From Bradyrhizobium diazoefficiens (GTDB lineage: Bacteria > Pseudomonadota > Alphaproteobacteria > Rhizobiales > Xanthobacteraceae), in the NCBI RefSeq assembly GCF_018131015.1, contig NZ_JAFCJJ010000008.1, forward strand, positions 1 through 64,000: DNA of 64,000 bases, given 5' to 3'. The notes beneath the pieces were generated by a model, which saw only the letters and a program-made list of their open reading frames with translations, was not told the DNA's origin and did not search any database. Below are positions 53,495 through 63,017 of the stretch, one piece after another; position 1 is the first letter of the stretch; every line of letters begins with the position of its first letter. The position numbers and the translations under genes are program-made.

Positions 53495-53643
53495 TTCCGA
53501 AAATCCTGCAGGGAAATCAGCGGTCCTTCTGCCAAATTCGCGTGGCCTCGCCAAGGCCTCAGGCATGGTCCCCGCGGACAGGGTTTAGTTATGTACCGTT
53601 CCTGCTATACACCATCGCCTCCAATGCATAGGTCCTGCCAAGA

Positions 53644-55068
53644 ATGCCCGATTCCGTCGTCACGCGCTTTGCCCCCTCGCCGACCGGCTTCCTCCACATC
53701 GGGGGCGGCCGCACGGCGTTGTTCAACTGGCTCTTTGCGAAAAAGCACGGCGGCAAGATGCTGCTCCGGATCGAGGATACCGACCGGGAGCGCTCCACCG
53801 AGGCGGCCATTGCCGCCATCCTGGACGGGCTGAAATGGCTCGAGCTCAACTGGGACGGCGAGGTCATCCACCAGTACGGACTCGCCGCCCGCCACCGCGA
53901 GGTCGCCGAGCAGCTGCTCGCCGAGGGCAAGGCCTATCGCTGCTATGCCACCGCCGAGGAACTTGCCGCCATGCGCGAGAAGGCGCGGGCCGAGGGCCGC
54001 ACCCGCCTCTATGACGGCATGTGGCGGGACCGCGACCCGGCGACCGCCCCAGCCGGCGTCAAGCCCGCGATCCGGCTGCGCGCACCGCTCACCGGCGAGA
54101 CCGTGGTCGAGGACCAGGTGCAGGGCCGCGTGGTCTGGCAGAACGAGAATCTCGACGACCTCGTCCTGCTGCGCGGCGACGGCACGCCGACCTACATGCT
54201 CGCGGTGGTTGTCGACGACCACGACATGGGTGTCACCCATGTGATCCGCGGCGACGACCATCTGATCAACACCGCCCGCCAGAAGCAGATCTACGACGCG
54301 ATGGGCTGGCCGCTGCCAAGCATGTCGCACATCCCGCTGATCCACGGCCCGGACGGCTCGAAGCTCTCCAAGCGCCACGGCGCGCTCGGAATCGAAGCCT
54401 ATCGCGCCATGGGCTATCTGCCGGCCGCGCTCCGCAACTACCTGCTGCGGCTCGGCTGGGGCCATGGCGACCAGGAGATCTTCTCGACCGAGGAGATGAT
54501 CGCGGCCTTCGACATCAAGGATGTCGGCCGGGCGGCCGCGCGCTTCGACTTTGCCAAGCTGGAAAACCTCAACGGCCACTACATCCGCCACAGCGACGAT
54601 CGATCGCTGGTGAAGATGTTCGAGGACGTGCTGGACTATGTTCCCGGCCGCGCAGAGCTTAAGGCCAAGTTAAACGACGGCACGCGCGCGCAGCTGCTGA
54701 AGGCCATGCCGAGCCTGAAGGAGCGCGCCAAGACGCTGATCGAGCTGATCGACGGCGCCGATTTCATCTTCGCCGACCGGCCGCTGCAGCTCGATCCCAA
54801 GGCGCAGGCGCTCCTGACCCCGGAAAGCCGCAAGCTGACCGGCCAGCTTCTGTCCGCGCTGGAGAAGGTCGAGACGTGGAATGCGGCCAATACGGAGGCC
54901 GCGCTGCGCAGCTTTGCCGAGGAAAATAGTCTCAAGCTTGGCGCGGTCGCCCAACCGCTCAGGGCGGCTCTGACCGGACGGACGACATCGCCTGGTATAT
55001 TCGAGGTTCTGGACGTGCTGGGACGGCAGGAAAGTTTGGGCCGGCTTAAGGATCAAACTACGACATAA
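53644..55068 (+). CDS. gltX: Glutamyl-tRNA synthetase
   Basis: Charges tRNA-Glu. The 474 residues have the class I signature [20 protein letters not shown], the acceptor-binding [40 protein letters not shown], the KMSKS-like [15 protein letters not shown], and the all-helical anticodon-binding domain typical of bacterial GltX. It has no zinc-finger cysteines, as in many alphaproteobacterial forms. It lies between the divergent glnS and gltA, the latter 145 bp downstream on the same strand. Confidence 0.96.
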   Translation: MPDSVVTRFAPSPTGFLHIGGGRTALFNWLFAKKHGGKMLLRIEDTDRERSTEAAIAAILDGLKWLELNWDGEVIHQYGLAARHREVAEQLLAEGKAYRCYATAEELAAMREKARAEGRTRLYDGMWRDRDPATAPAGVKPAIRLRAPLTGETVVEDQVQGRVVWQNENLDDLVLLRGDGTPTYMLAVVVDDHDMGVTHVIRGDDHLINTARQKQIYDAMGWPLPSMSHIPLIHGPDGSKLSKRHGALGIEAYRAMGYLPAALRNYLLRLGWGHGDQEIFSTEEMIAAFDIKDVGRAAARFDFAKLENLNGHYIRHSDDRSLVKMFEDVLDYVPGRAELKAKLNDGTRAQLLKAMPSLKERAKTLIELIDGADFIFADRPLQLDPKAQALLTPESRKLTGQLLSALEKVETWNAANTEAALRSFAEENSLKLGAVAQPLRAALTGRTTSPGIFEVLDVLGRQESLGRLKDQTTT

Positions 55069-55213
55069 GTCGCCCCGGGCCGCCCCCATCTTGCAGCGCA
55101 CACAGCAATAATATACCCATCTGGGCCGTACCTTCTGGAATATCCGGCCTGCCCCACCATGTCTTCGGGGCCTTCCGGGTCCGGCCCGTTTCACCATACA
55201 TCGGGGACCTCTG

Positions 55214-56518
55214 ATGGACGCAAAACCAAGCAACAAGACCGCGACGCTGACGGTCGGAAACAAGAATTACGATCTCCCGATTCTCAGCGGCAGCGTCGGG
55301 CCTGATGTCATCGATATCGGCAAGCTCTACGGCCAGTCCGGCCTGTTCACCTACGACCCCGGTTTCACCTCGACCGCGAGCTGCCAGTCCCGCATCACCT
55401 ATATCGACGGCGACGCAGGCGTGCTGGAATACCGCGGCTACCCGATCGAGCAACTCGCCGAGCACGGCGACTTCCTGGAGACCTGCTATCTGCTGCTCTA
55501 CGGGAGCCTGCCGACCGCCGCCCAGAAGAAGGATTTCGACCACCGCGTGATCCATCACACGATGGTGCACGAGCAGATGGCCCGTTTCTTCCAGGGCTTC
55601 CGGCGCGATGCCCATCCGATGGCCGTGATGGTGGCCTCCGTCGGCGCGCTCGCCGCGTTCTATCACGACTCTACCGACATCAACGATCCGAAGCAGCGCA
55701 TGATCGCCTCCATGCGCATGATCGCGAAGATCCCGACGCTGGCCGCGATGGCCTACAAATACACCGTCGGCCAGCCCTTCGTATATCCGAAGAACTCGCT
55801 CACCTTCGCCGAGAACTTCCTGAACATGTGCTTCGCGGTGCCGTGCGAGGACTACAAGATCAATCCGGTGCTCGCTGACGCGCTGGACAAGATCTTCATC
55901 CTGCATGCCGACCACGAGCAGAACGCCTCGACCTCGACGGTGCGCATCGCCGGCTCCTCCGGAGCCAACCCGTTCGCCTGCATTGCCGCCGGCATCGCCT
56001 GCCTGTGGGGCCCGGCGCATGGCGGCGCCAACGAGGCAGCGCTGGCGATGCTCGCCGAGATCGGCACCGTGGACAAGATCCCCGAGTTCATCGCCAAGGT
56101 GAAGGACAAGAACTCAGAAGTCCGCCTGATGGGCTTTGGCCACCGCGTCTACAAGAACTATGATCCGCGCGCCAAGATCATGCAGAAGATGTGTCACGCC
56201 GTGCTCAAGGAGACCGGCCATGGCGACGATCCGATGCTGAAGGTGGCGATGGAGCTTGAGAAGATCGCGCTCAGCGACCAGTACTTCATCGACCGCAAGC
56301 TCTACCCGAACGTCGACTTCTATTCGGGCATCACGCTGAAGGCGATGGGCTTCCCGGTCTCGATGTTCACCGTGCTGTTCGCGGTCGCCCGCACCGTCGG
56401 CTGGATCAGCCAGTGGAGCGAGATGATCGAGGATCCACAGCAGAAAATCGGCCGTCCGCGCCAGCTCTACACCGGCGTCACCCGCCGCGACTACGTCGCG
56501 ATCAAGGATCGCAAGTAA
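55214..56518 (+). CDS. gltA: Citrate synthase
   Basis: Condenses acetyl-CoA and oxaloacetate in the TCA cycle. The 434 residues contain the catalytic histidines in [15 protein letters not shown] and in [12 protein letters not shown] and the [18 protein letters not shown] segment with a conserved histidine and arginine. An N-terminal beta domain ([20 protein letters not shown]) marks the type II hexameric, NADH-sensitive group. A strong terminator follows. Housekeeping position after gltX is typical of Bradyrhizobium. Confidence 0.97.
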   Translation: MDAKPSNKTATLTVGNKNYDLPILSGSVGPDVIDIGKLYGQSGLFTYDPGFTSTASCQSRITYIDGDAGVLEYRGYPIEQLAEHGDFLETCYLLLYGSLPTAAQKKDFDHRVIHHTMVHEQMARFFQGFRRDAHPMAVMVASVGALAAFYHDSTDINDPKQRMIASMRMIAKIPTLAAMAYKYTVGQPFVYPKNSLTFAENFLNMCFAVPCEDYKINPVLADALDKIFILHADHEQNASTSTVRIAGSSGANPFACIAAGIACLWGPAHGGANEAALAMLAEIGTVDKIPEFIAKVKDKNSEVRLMGFGHRVYKNYDPRAKIMQKMCHAVLKETGHGDDPMLKVAMELEKIALSDQYFIDRKLYPNVDFYSGITLKAMGFPVSMFTVLFAVARTVGWISQWSEMIEDPQQKIGRPRQLYTGVTRRDYVAIKDRK

Positions 56519-56542
56519 GTCGTCAGCCTTCACGGCTTTCGG

Positions 56543-56577
56543 AACGGCGCCATCGCAAGATGGCGCCGTTTTTGTTT
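56543..56577 (+). terminator. Intrinsic terminator of gltA
   Basis: AACGGCGCCATC pairs perfectly with GATGGCGCCGTT (12 bp) around the loop GCAA and is followed by TTTGTTT. The stem begins 24 bp after the gltA stop. Confidence 0.9.
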
Positions 56578-56587
56578 GTGCACCCTT

Positions 56588-56697
56588 GTAGGGTGGTTAG
56601 CCCTGCAGATGGCCGAGCGCATCTGCTCGGCGTAACCCACCAATTTCGTTCGCAAATGCGGATGCGCGGTGGATTACGCGTCGCTAATCCACCCTAC
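56588..56697. repeat. 110-bp element with terminal inverted repeats
   Basis: GTAGGGTGGTTAGC at the left end matches GCTAATCCACCCTAC at the right end, with one extra base. Internal text includes CGTAACCCACC and GGTGGATTACG, which can also pair. No coding potential. It resembles a MITE-like dispersed repeat of Bradyrhizobium and lies just after the gltA terminator. Confidence 0.7.
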
Positions 56698-56785
56698 GAA
56701 TCTCCCCGTCCTTGCTGCCGCGCACAACAACAAGTCGGCTCATCGCGCCGACAAGCGCTTGACAGTCGAAGCGCTCGGCGCGCAA

Positions 56786-56806
56786 ATTCTTACACTAAGT
56801 AAGAAT
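56786..56806 (+). promoter_or_regulatory. Candidate operator palindrome before the ROK regulator
   Basis: ATTCTTAC and GTAAGAAT form a perfect eight-bp inverted repeat around ACTAA, ending 17 bp before the preferred ATG of the ROK gene. It is more A/T-rich than the surroundings, as expected of a regulator site or promoter. Confidence 0.6.
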
Positions 56807-56822
56807 GACGACAGGGATGGAA

Positions 56823-57995
56823 ATGCCGGAGCAGCCGAGAAGTCGGCGGCAGACGCGCGCTGCCATTTTGACCCATCTGCTTCAGTCCGGCGGCTCGTTC
56901 CGGCCGCCGCTGGCGAAGGCCGTGCGCCTGTCGGAAGCGAGCCTGTCGCGCATCCTGTTCGACCTCAAGGCCGAAGGCCTGATCGAGGAAGTCAGGCGCC
57001 CCGCTCCTTACGTCGGCGGCCCGACCGGCCTCGTGTCGTTCGACAGCGCGATCGCGCTGGCGGCGCTCGAGCTGACCGGCCAGTGGCTCAGCGTCGGCGT
57101 CGGCGGCATGGCGGGCGAGATGCACTACACCGAGCGTGTTCCGCTGCCGAAGAGGCCGACCGTCGATGCCGTCAGCAAGGTGTTTCGGGAAGCTCTGATT
57201 TTGCTGCGCGACTGGACGCGCCGCCGCCGCATCGCGCTGGCGCAGATCGGCATCACCATTCCGGGCCTCGGCCGCTTGAGCGAGTTCGGCAACCCGATCA
57301 TTCCCTGCGACATCGAACGTATCGGCGACATGTTCGGCGAGCTGTTTGCGGACGTCCCGGTCGCCTTCACCAATTCGGTGGTGGCGCATGCCACCTTTCA
57401 TCGCTGCCGCACGGAAAACTATCCGTTCAGCGACGCGCATCTGTTCGTCTTCGTCGGCCAGGGCGTCGCCGGGGCGTGGATGGACGATCCGATCGAGGAC
57501 GATGCACTCCAGCCGGTCGAGCTCGGCCACATGGTGTTCGGCACCGACGGACCGCGTTGCCGCTGCGGCCATCGCGGCTGCGTCGAAGCCTATGCGTCGC
57601 TACCGGCCCTGGCTGAGCTGCTGCGCGTCACGGAGGCCGAACTGCTGCAGCTCGGCAGTGAATGGGCGACCGCGATCCCGCTCACCTCGCGCGTGCGCCA
57701 GGAGTTGCGACAACGGCTGTTCCGGCTCGGCCTCGCCATCGGCAACACGTTGAACGTCAAGCCACGCCGCGGCGTCGTCATCAGCGGCTGGCCATCCCTG
57801 CTCACTGACGACGATCGCAAGGCTGTCATCGAGGGGATCGATGCATGTCTGCTCGGCGGCAGGAAACTGGCACAGGTGTCAGTCGCCTTCGTGCCGCCCT
57901 CGAACGGCAACGATCCGCAGGCCGCACTCGCCTTCGCCGCCTTTTGTCTCGCCAGAAGCGGCGGCATGCCGGCCGCTTCGACCGAAGCCGCCTGA
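56823..57995 (+). CDS. ROK-family transcriptional regulator
   Basis: A 390-residue sugar-responsive repressor/kinase-family protein. The N-terminal winged HTH (RRQTRAAILTHLLQSGGSFR, then PPLAKAVRLSEASLSRILFDL) is fused to a ROK domain with GPRCRCGHRGCVEAYAS holding the CxCGxxGC-type zinc motif and a GHMVFG segment. In the sugar-phosphate pocket LVSFDSAIALAALEL replaces the kinase phosphate-1 loop, so it is probably a regulator, not an active kinase. ATG 56805 is also possible; ACAGGG six bases ahead favours 56823. It precedes an ABC-transporter operon by 45 bp and has a candidate operator upstream. Confidence 0.9.
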   Translation: MPEQPRSRRQTRAAILTHLLQSGGSFRPPLAKAVRLSEASLSRILFDLKAEGLIEEVRRPAPYVGGPTGLVSFDSAIALAALELTGQWLSVGVGGMAGEMHYTERVPLPKRPTVDAVSKVFREALILLRDWTRRRRIALAQIGITIPGLGRLSEFGNPIIPCDIERIGDMFGELFADVPVAFTNSVVAHATFHRCRTENYPFSDAHLFVFVGQGVAGAWMDDPIEDDALQPVELGHMVFGTDGPRCRCGHRGCVEAYASLPALAELLRVTEAELLQLGSEWATAIPLTSRVRQELRQRLFRLGLAIGNTLNVKPRRGVVISGWPSLLTDDDRKAVIEGIDACLLGGRKLAQVSVAFVPPSNGNDPQAALAFAAFCLARSGGMPAASTEAA

Positions 57996-58040
57996 CATGA
58001 ACTGAGCCGCGCAACCACTTCACACCAGGAGGAACTTGCC

Positions 58041-59327
58041 ATGCCGATCACAACAACAAGGCGTCGTCTGCTCGCTGGATCCGCTGCCGCGCTGGCGCTG
58101 CCGGCCTTTGCCCGCGCGCAAAGCGCGGTCAAGCCGCGCCTGACCGCGATCTCGCAATGGTCCGCGGGCAGCGACGGCGCGGCCATCACGGCGCTCGGCA
58201 AGAAGTTCGAGGAGAAGGGCGGCGTCTGGCAGCACTCGCCCGTCCCAGGCTTCACCACCGAGATGATGAACAAGCTGCGCGCCCAGATCATGGCCGGCGA
58301 TCCGCCGGCCTGTTCGCAGCTCAAGGGCCCCGAGATTGCGGCCTGGTCGAAGATCGCGCCGACCGTCGATCTCGACGCCCTCGTCGCCGCCGCCGGCTAT
58401 GAGAAGGTCGTAGCTCCGGACCTTGCGAAATTGCACAAGCCGGCCGGCAAGTGGATCGCGCTGCCGCTGCAGATCTACAGCACCAACATGCTGTTCCTCT
58501 CCAAGCGCGCGATGGACAAGGCCAAGGCCGACAAGATCCCCGTCACCTGGGCGGACTTCAACGACCTCGCCGAGAAGATGAAATCAGGCGGCGTCGCTTT
58601 TCCCGTCGCCAACGGCGGGACCCGCCCGGACGACGGGCAGAAATTCGAGGCTTCGCTCGCGGGCATCAGTCCCACCGCCTACCGCAAGGCCATCATGGAT
58701 CTCGACAAGAAGGCCTTGGAAGGTCCCGAGATCAAGGCGGCGTTCGCGCAGGTGCGCAAGATTGCCGACTGGATGGACCCCAATGTCGGCGCCCAGCACT
58801 TCTCGACCAATTTGAAACGCTTCGTCGAAGGCGAGATGGGCATGATGATCATGGGCGGGTGGGCCCAGGGCGTGTTGCGCAACGCCGGCTTCAAGTTCGA
58901 GGATTTTACGATCGCGCCCGGCCCGAGCGACAACGGCAAGCCGGTGTTCCTGCTGAACGCCGACGCCTTCATCTTCTGGCAGCGCAAGGAGGCGGACCTG
59001 CAGGCCGGTCAGACGCTGATGGCCCAGCTCGTCATGGATCCGGCGATCCAGACCATGTATTCGCAGATCACCGGATCGATCCCCGTGCGCACCGATGTCG
59101 ACCTGTCCGGAGAAGGCTGGTCAGCGGGTCAACGGCTGACCGCGGCAGCCCTGAAGGACGCCATCGCCAGCAATCAGGCGGTCCTCAGCGTCGCCCACAA
59201 CATGGCGCAGGAAAACGGCCTGACCGCAGCGTTGATCGACGTCATCACCGAGTTCGTGAAGAACAAGACGATCAAGCCCGAGCAGGCGGCCATCCGGCTC
59301 GCCGAGGCCGTCGAGAGCGCACGTTGA
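58041..59327 (+). CDS. ABC transporter substrate-binding protein (extracellular family 1, sugar-type)
   Basis: A 428-residue periplasmic binding protein. The N-terminus is a twin-arginine signal (TTRRRLLAGSAAALALPAFA, then RAQ). The mature protein shows the family 1 core: FTTEMMNKLRAQIMAGDPPA, WIALPLQIYSTNMLFLSKRA, and MGMMIMGGWAQGVLR. It resembles UgpB- and CUT1-type receptors of oligosaccharide or polyol uptake. Tat export of a sugar receptor is known but less common. The ribosome binding site is strong (AGGAGG). Its TGA overlaps the permease TTG start codon by two bases. Confidence 0.92.
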   Translation: MPITTTRRRLLAGSAAALALPAFARAQSAVKPRLTAISQWSAGSDGAAITALGKKFEEKGGVWQHSPVPGFTTEMMNKLRAQIMAGDPPACSQLKGPEIAAWSKIAPTVDLDALVAAAGYEKVVAPDLAKLHKPAGKWIALPLQIYSTNMLFLSKRAMDKAKADKIPVTWADFNDLAEKMKSGGVAFPVANGGTRPDDGQKFEASLAGISPTAYRKAIMDLDKKALEGPEIKAAFAQVRKIADWMDPNVGAQHFSTNLKRFVEGEMGMMIMGGWAQGVLRNAGFKFEDFTIAPGPSDNGKPVFLLNADAFIFWQRKEADLQAGQTLMAQLVMDPAIQTMYSQITGSIPVRTDVDLSGEGWSAGQRLTAAALKDAIASNQAVLSVAHNMAQENGLTAALIDVITEFVKNKTIKPEQAAIRLAEAVESAR

Positions 59328-60247
59328 CCAACGCCGTCGTGACAAACACGGGCCGGCCGGGGCCCCCTGAAATGGTGCGCCGGCTGCCCGAAGTTCTGGC
59401 GATCTGGGTGCCGCTGCTGTTGTCGGCGGCGCACCTCGTTTCGTTTTCGCTATGGACGATCTGGGTTTCGTTCACGCCATCCACCCTCATCCCGGTCGCG
59501 GGCTGGGTGGGCCTGCGCAACTACACGGCGGTCCTGGCAAGCCGGAACTGGCAGATCGCCTTCGACAATCTGCTGCTGTTCGGCAGCGCGTTCGTGCTGC
59601 TCAGCCTCGTAACCGGCCTCTTCCTCGCGATCCTGCTCGACCAGCGCATTCGCGGCGAGAACGTGCTGCGATCCATCTTCCTCTATCCCCTTGCGGTGTC
59701 GTTCGTGGTCACCGGCACGGTCTGGAGCTGGCTGCTCAATCCCGGCCTCGGGATTGAGAAGCTGGTCCACGACCTCGGCTGGACCAGCTTCAAGTTCGAT
59801 TGGCTGATCGACCGCGACATGGCGATCTGGACCATCGTCGTTGCCGCGATCTGGCAATCGTCCGGCTTTGCCATGGCGCTCTTCCTCGCGGGCCTGCGCT
59901 CCGTCGATTCCGATCTCATCAAGGCCGCGCAGATCGACGGCGCCGGACCGGTCCGGATGTACCGTCGCGTCATCCTGCCGACGCTCTGGCCGATCACCGT
60001 CACGGTCATCGTGATCCAGCTCCAGTTCGCGATTTCGACGTTCGACCTCGTCCGCGCGCTCACCAATGGCGGGCCGGGAATTGCGACCCAGCTGCCGGCC
60101 CTCGTCGTCTACGACCTGATGTTCCAGCGCAACCTGCTCGGCCGGGGAGCGGCGGCGGCAGTCCTCATGTTGCTGATCCTGCTTGCGGTGCTGCTGCCCT
60201 ACGCGGCGTGGCGCTATCTCCAGAGACGGCGGGCCGCCCATGCGTGA
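59324..60247 (+). CDS. ABC transporter permease (MalF/UgpA-like)
   Basis: A permease with six membrane helices that forms half of the CUT1 channel. The coupling EAA-type motif is DLIKAAQIDGAGPVRMYRRV followed by ILPTLWP. The start is uncertain: a TTG at 59324 overlaps the binding-protein stop (TTGA) and gives 307 residues, whereas an ATG at 59372 gives MVRRLPEVLAIWVPLLLSAA and 291 residues. The coding text is clear from MVRR onward. The frame is hidden inside a longer out-of-frame run through the preceding gene. Its stop overlaps the next permease by eight bases. Confidence 0.88.
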   Translation: MTNAVVTNTGRPGPPEMVRRLPEVLAIWVPLLLSAAHLVSFSLWTIWVSFTPSTLIPVAGWVGLRNYTAVLASRNWQIAFDNLLLFGSAFVLLSLVTGLFLAILLDQRIRGENVLRSIFLYPLAVSFVVTGTVWSWLLNPGLGIEKLVHDLGWTSFKFDWLIDRDMAIWTIVVAAIWQSSGFAMALFLAGLRSVDSDLIKAAQIDGAGPVRMYRRVILPTLWPITVTVIVIQLQFAISTFDLVRALTNGGPGIATQLPALVVYDLMFQRNLLGRGAAAAVLMLLILLAVLLPYAAWRYLQRRRAAHA

Positions 60248-61097
60248 TCGAACGTTCGCGCCGGGCCGGGCGCTCGTCTATCTCGTCGTGTCGCTGGTCG
60301 CGGCCGCCTGGCTCGTTCCGCTGATCGTCGTCGTGCTGAACTCGCTGCGCAGCAACGAGGAAATCGCGCAGACCTCGATGATCGGCTGGCCGCAGCACTG
60401 GGCCTTCGGCAACTACCTCGCCGCCTGGTCCGACTTCTGCGTGGCCCAGACCTGCGCCGGCATCCGGCCCTACATGCTGAACTCCGCGCTCGTCACCATC
60501 CCCGCGACGATCTTCTCCACGCTGCTTGGTGCGGTCGCCGGTTACGCGGTATCGCTCTGGCGTTTTCGCGGCGACAGCTGGATCTATGGCATCGTCACCC
60601 TCGGCATCTTCCTGCCGCAGCAGATGCGCCTCTTGCCCTGGACCATCGTGCTGCGCGATACCGGCCTGATGAACACGCTGACGGGCCTCGTCGTGATCCA
60701 CACCATCCAGGGGCTCTCGTTCACCACGCTGTTCTGCCGCAACTACTACGTTGCCGTCCCGCAGGAGCTGATCAGGGCCGCGCGCATCGATGGCGCGGGG
60801 TTCTTTCGCATCTTCTGGCGCATCATCCTGCCGCTCTCGCCACCGATCCTGGTCGTCACCGTGATCTGGCAATTCACGCATATCTGGAACGAATTCCTCT
60901 ATGGCGTAACGTTCACGACCGGTCAGCAGCAGCCGGTCACCGCCGCGCTGATCGCGCTCTCCGCCGCCGTCGCCGATATCCCGCAGCATGGCGTGCAAAG
61001 CGCCGCGGTCCTGATCGCGGCCCTGCCGACCTTGCTGGTCTATCTGCTTGGCGGCAAGTATTTCGTCCGCGGCCTGACCGCGGGAGCCGTGAAATGA
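60240..61097 (+). CDS. ABC transporter permease (MalG/UgpE-like)
   Basis: The second CUT1 permease, 285 residues with six membrane helices. The EAA motif is ELIRAARIDGAGFFRIFWRI followed by ILPLSPP, which contacts the ATPase. The first helix (RALVYLVVSLVAAAWLVPLI) follows the short start MRDRTFAPG. The eight-base overlap with the upstream permease indicates coupled translation. The ATPase gene begins ten bases after the stop. Confidence 0.92.
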   Translation: MRDRTFAPGRALVYLVVSLVAAAWLVPLIVVVLNSLRSNEEIAQTSMIGWPQHWAFGNYLAAWSDFCVAQTCAGIRPYMLNSALVTIPATIFSTLLGAVAGYAVSLWRFRGDSWIYGIVTLGIFLPQQMRLLPWTIVLRDTGLMNTLTGLVVIHTIQGLSFTTLFCRNYYVAVPQELIRAARIDGAGFFRIFWRIILPLSPPILVVTVIWQFTHIWNEFLYGVTFTTGQQQPVTAALIALSAAVADIPQHGVQSAAVLIAALPTLLVYLLGGKYFVRGLTAGAVK

Positions 61098-61107
61098 TGG
61101 AGACGTC

Positions 61108-62217
61108 ATGGCAGCCTTGAGCATTCGCTCCCTGTCGAAGCGCTACGCCAATCTGGAGGTGCTGAAAGGAATCGACCTCGACATCGAGAGCGGCGAATTC
61201 ACCGTGCTGGTCGGGCCGTCAGGCTGCGGCAAGTCCACCCTGCTCAACATCGTCGCCGGCCTTGACCGGCCGAGCGAGGGAACGATCGAGATCGGCGGCC
61301 GCGTCGTCAACGACGTGCCGCCCAAGGACCGCGACATCGCCATGGTGTTCCAGTCCTACGCGCTCTATCCATCGATGACGGTGCGCCAGAACATCACCTT
61401 CGGCATGGAATGCCGTCACGTGGCGAAGGCGGAGCAGGACAAGGCGCTGGCGAACGTCGCAAAGCTGCTCCAGATCGAGCCCCTGCTCGGCCGCAAGCCG
61501 TCGCAGTTGTCCGGCGGCCAGCGCCAGAGGGTGGCGATGGGCCGGGCGCTGGTGCGCGATCCCCTGCTCTTCCTGTTCGACGAGCCGCTCTCCAATCTCG
61601 ATGCGAAACTGCGCGTCGAGATGCGGATGGAGATCAAGCGGCTGCACCAGCGCATCAAGGCCACCATGATCTATGTCACCCACGACCAGATCGAGGCGAT
61701 GACGATGGCGACGCGCATCGCGGTGATGCACCGGGGCATGGTGCAGCAATTCGCCGATCCGGACACGGTGTACCGTTATCCGGCCAATCTGTTCGTCGCC
61801 CGCTTCATGGGCTCGCCGCCGATGAACACGATGCCGGCGCGGCTCGAGGCGGATGCCGCAGGGCTCGTCGCCGTGATCGGCGCCGGGCGGCCGGACGAGG
61901 TTCGTCTGCGCCTGCAGGGATATGAGGCGGCTGCGTCCTATGTCGGTCGCGAGGTGGTGCTCGGGATCAGGCCGGAATGCATCGCCGAGGGCGGCCGGGT
62001 CTTCTCGGGCGATGCACCAGTCATCGTCACCGCGCCGGTCGAGATGGTCGAGCCGACCGGGGCCGAGACCATCGTCCTGCTGCGGCTTGGCGGCGCGCCC
62101 GCGCAGGCGCGCGTCTCGCCGGACATCCGCCCGGCGCCGGGCACCGAGGCCGCCTTTGCGCTCGACACCCGCCGCATCTGCCTGTTCGACCCCGAGACGG
62201 AGCGACTGATCGCATGA
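61108..62217 (+). CDS. ABC transporter ATP-binding protein (UgpC/MalK type)
   Basis: Powers the CUT1 importer. The 369 residues have the Walker A GPSGCGKSTLLNIVAG, Q-loop VFQSYALYP, signature LSGGQRQRVAMGRAL, Walker B LLFLFDEPLSNLD and the H-loop VTHDQIEAM, followed by a C-terminal TOBE/regulatory domain (about 240-369). The TOBE domain is typical of MalK/UgpC ATPases that can be shared among transporters. GGAG five bases before the ATG is a good RBS. Its TGA overlaps the ATG of the dehydrogenase (ATGA). Confidence 0.95.
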   Translation: MAALSIRSLSKRYANLEVLKGIDLDIESGEFTVLVGPSGCGKSTLLNIVAGLDRPSEGTIEIGGRVVNDVPPKDRDIAMVFQSYALYPSMTVRQNITFGMECRHVAKAEQDKALANVAKLLQIEPLLGRKPSQLSGGQRQRVAMGRALVRDPLLFLFDEPLSNLDAKLRVEMRMEIKRLHQRIKATMIYVTHDQIEAMTMATRIAVMHRGMVQQFADPDTVYRYPANLFVARFMGSPPMNTMPARLEADAAGLVAVIGAGRPDEVRLRLQGYEAAASYVGREVVLGIRPECIAEGGRVFSGDAPVIVTAPVEMVEPTGAETIVLLRLGGAPAQARVSPDIRPAPGTEAAFALDTRRICLFDPETERLIA

Positions 62218-62981
62218 CACAGACGAGCTATGCCGGCCTCGCCGACCGCGTGGTGCTGATCACCGGGGGCGCCAGCGGCATCGGCGCCGCCTTCGTTCGG
62301 GCCTTCGCCGCCCAGGGCGCCCGCGTCGCTTTCCTCGACATCGACACGCAGGCGGGCGAGGCGCTGGTGCGGGAGGTGGCCGAAAGCTCTCGCACAGCGC
62401 CGCTGTTCGTGCCCTGCGATCTCCTCGACATCGACGCCCTGCGCGCCGCGATAACGGAGGTCCACGGCAAGCTCGGCGATGCCGCGGTCCTCGTCAACAA
62501 CGCCGCCAATGACCAGCGCCAGGTGCTGGCCGACGTCACGCCTGCCGAATTCGACTGGATGATCGGCGTCAACCTCAGGCACGTCTTCTTCGCGGCCCAG
62601 GCGATCGTGCCGCAGATGCAGGCGCGCGGCGGCGGCTCGATCATCAACATGTCGTCGATCGCGTGGATGCGCGGCGCCCCGGGGCTGCCGGCCTATGCGG
62701 CCGCAAAGGCCGCGATCGTCGGCTTCACCAATTCGCTGGCCCGCCTGGTCGGCCCCGACCGCATCCGCGTCAACGCCATCGCGCCGGGCATGGTGATCAC
62801 CGAGCGGCAGCGCCGCCTGTGGTATCCGGACGAGCAGGTCATCGCCGAGATGCGCACGCGCCAGTTCATTCCGGATGCGGTGACACCCGACGACATCGCC
62901 AACATGGCGCTGTACCTCGCCTCCGACGACAGCCAGCGCATCACGCGCCAGTGTTTTCAGGTGGATGCGGGCCTGGCCTAG
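62214..62981 (+). CDS. Short-chain dehydrogenase/reductase
   Basis: A 255-residue classical SDR. The cofactor loop is LITGGASGIGAAFVRAFAAQ, followed by an acidic residue after beta-2 (FLDIDTQAG) that favours NAD(H), NNAAN, the catalytic serine in INMSSIAWM and the YxxxK in PAYAAAKAAIVGF. It ends in the family pattern ITRQCFQVDAGLA. The four-base ATGA overlap with the ABC ATPase gene ties it to the transporter, so it likely oxidises the imported sugar or polyol (like sorbitol or rhamnose-type dehydrogenases). Confidence 0.94.
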   Translation: MTQTSYAGLADRVVLITGGASGIGAAFVRAFAAQGARVAFLDIDTQAGEALVREVAESSRTAPLFVPCDLLDIDALRAAITEVHGKLGDAAVLVNNAANDQRQVLADVTPAEFDWMIGVNLRHVFFAAQAIVPQMQARGGGSIINMSSIAWMRGAPGLPAYAAAKAAIVGFTNSLARLVGPDRIRVNAIAPGMVITERQRRLWYPDEQVIAEMRTRQFIPDAVTPDDIANMALYLASDDSQRITRQCFQVDAGLA

Positions 62982-63017
62982 GGCATTCTGAGACGACGTG
63001 GTGACTAACCGTGACCG

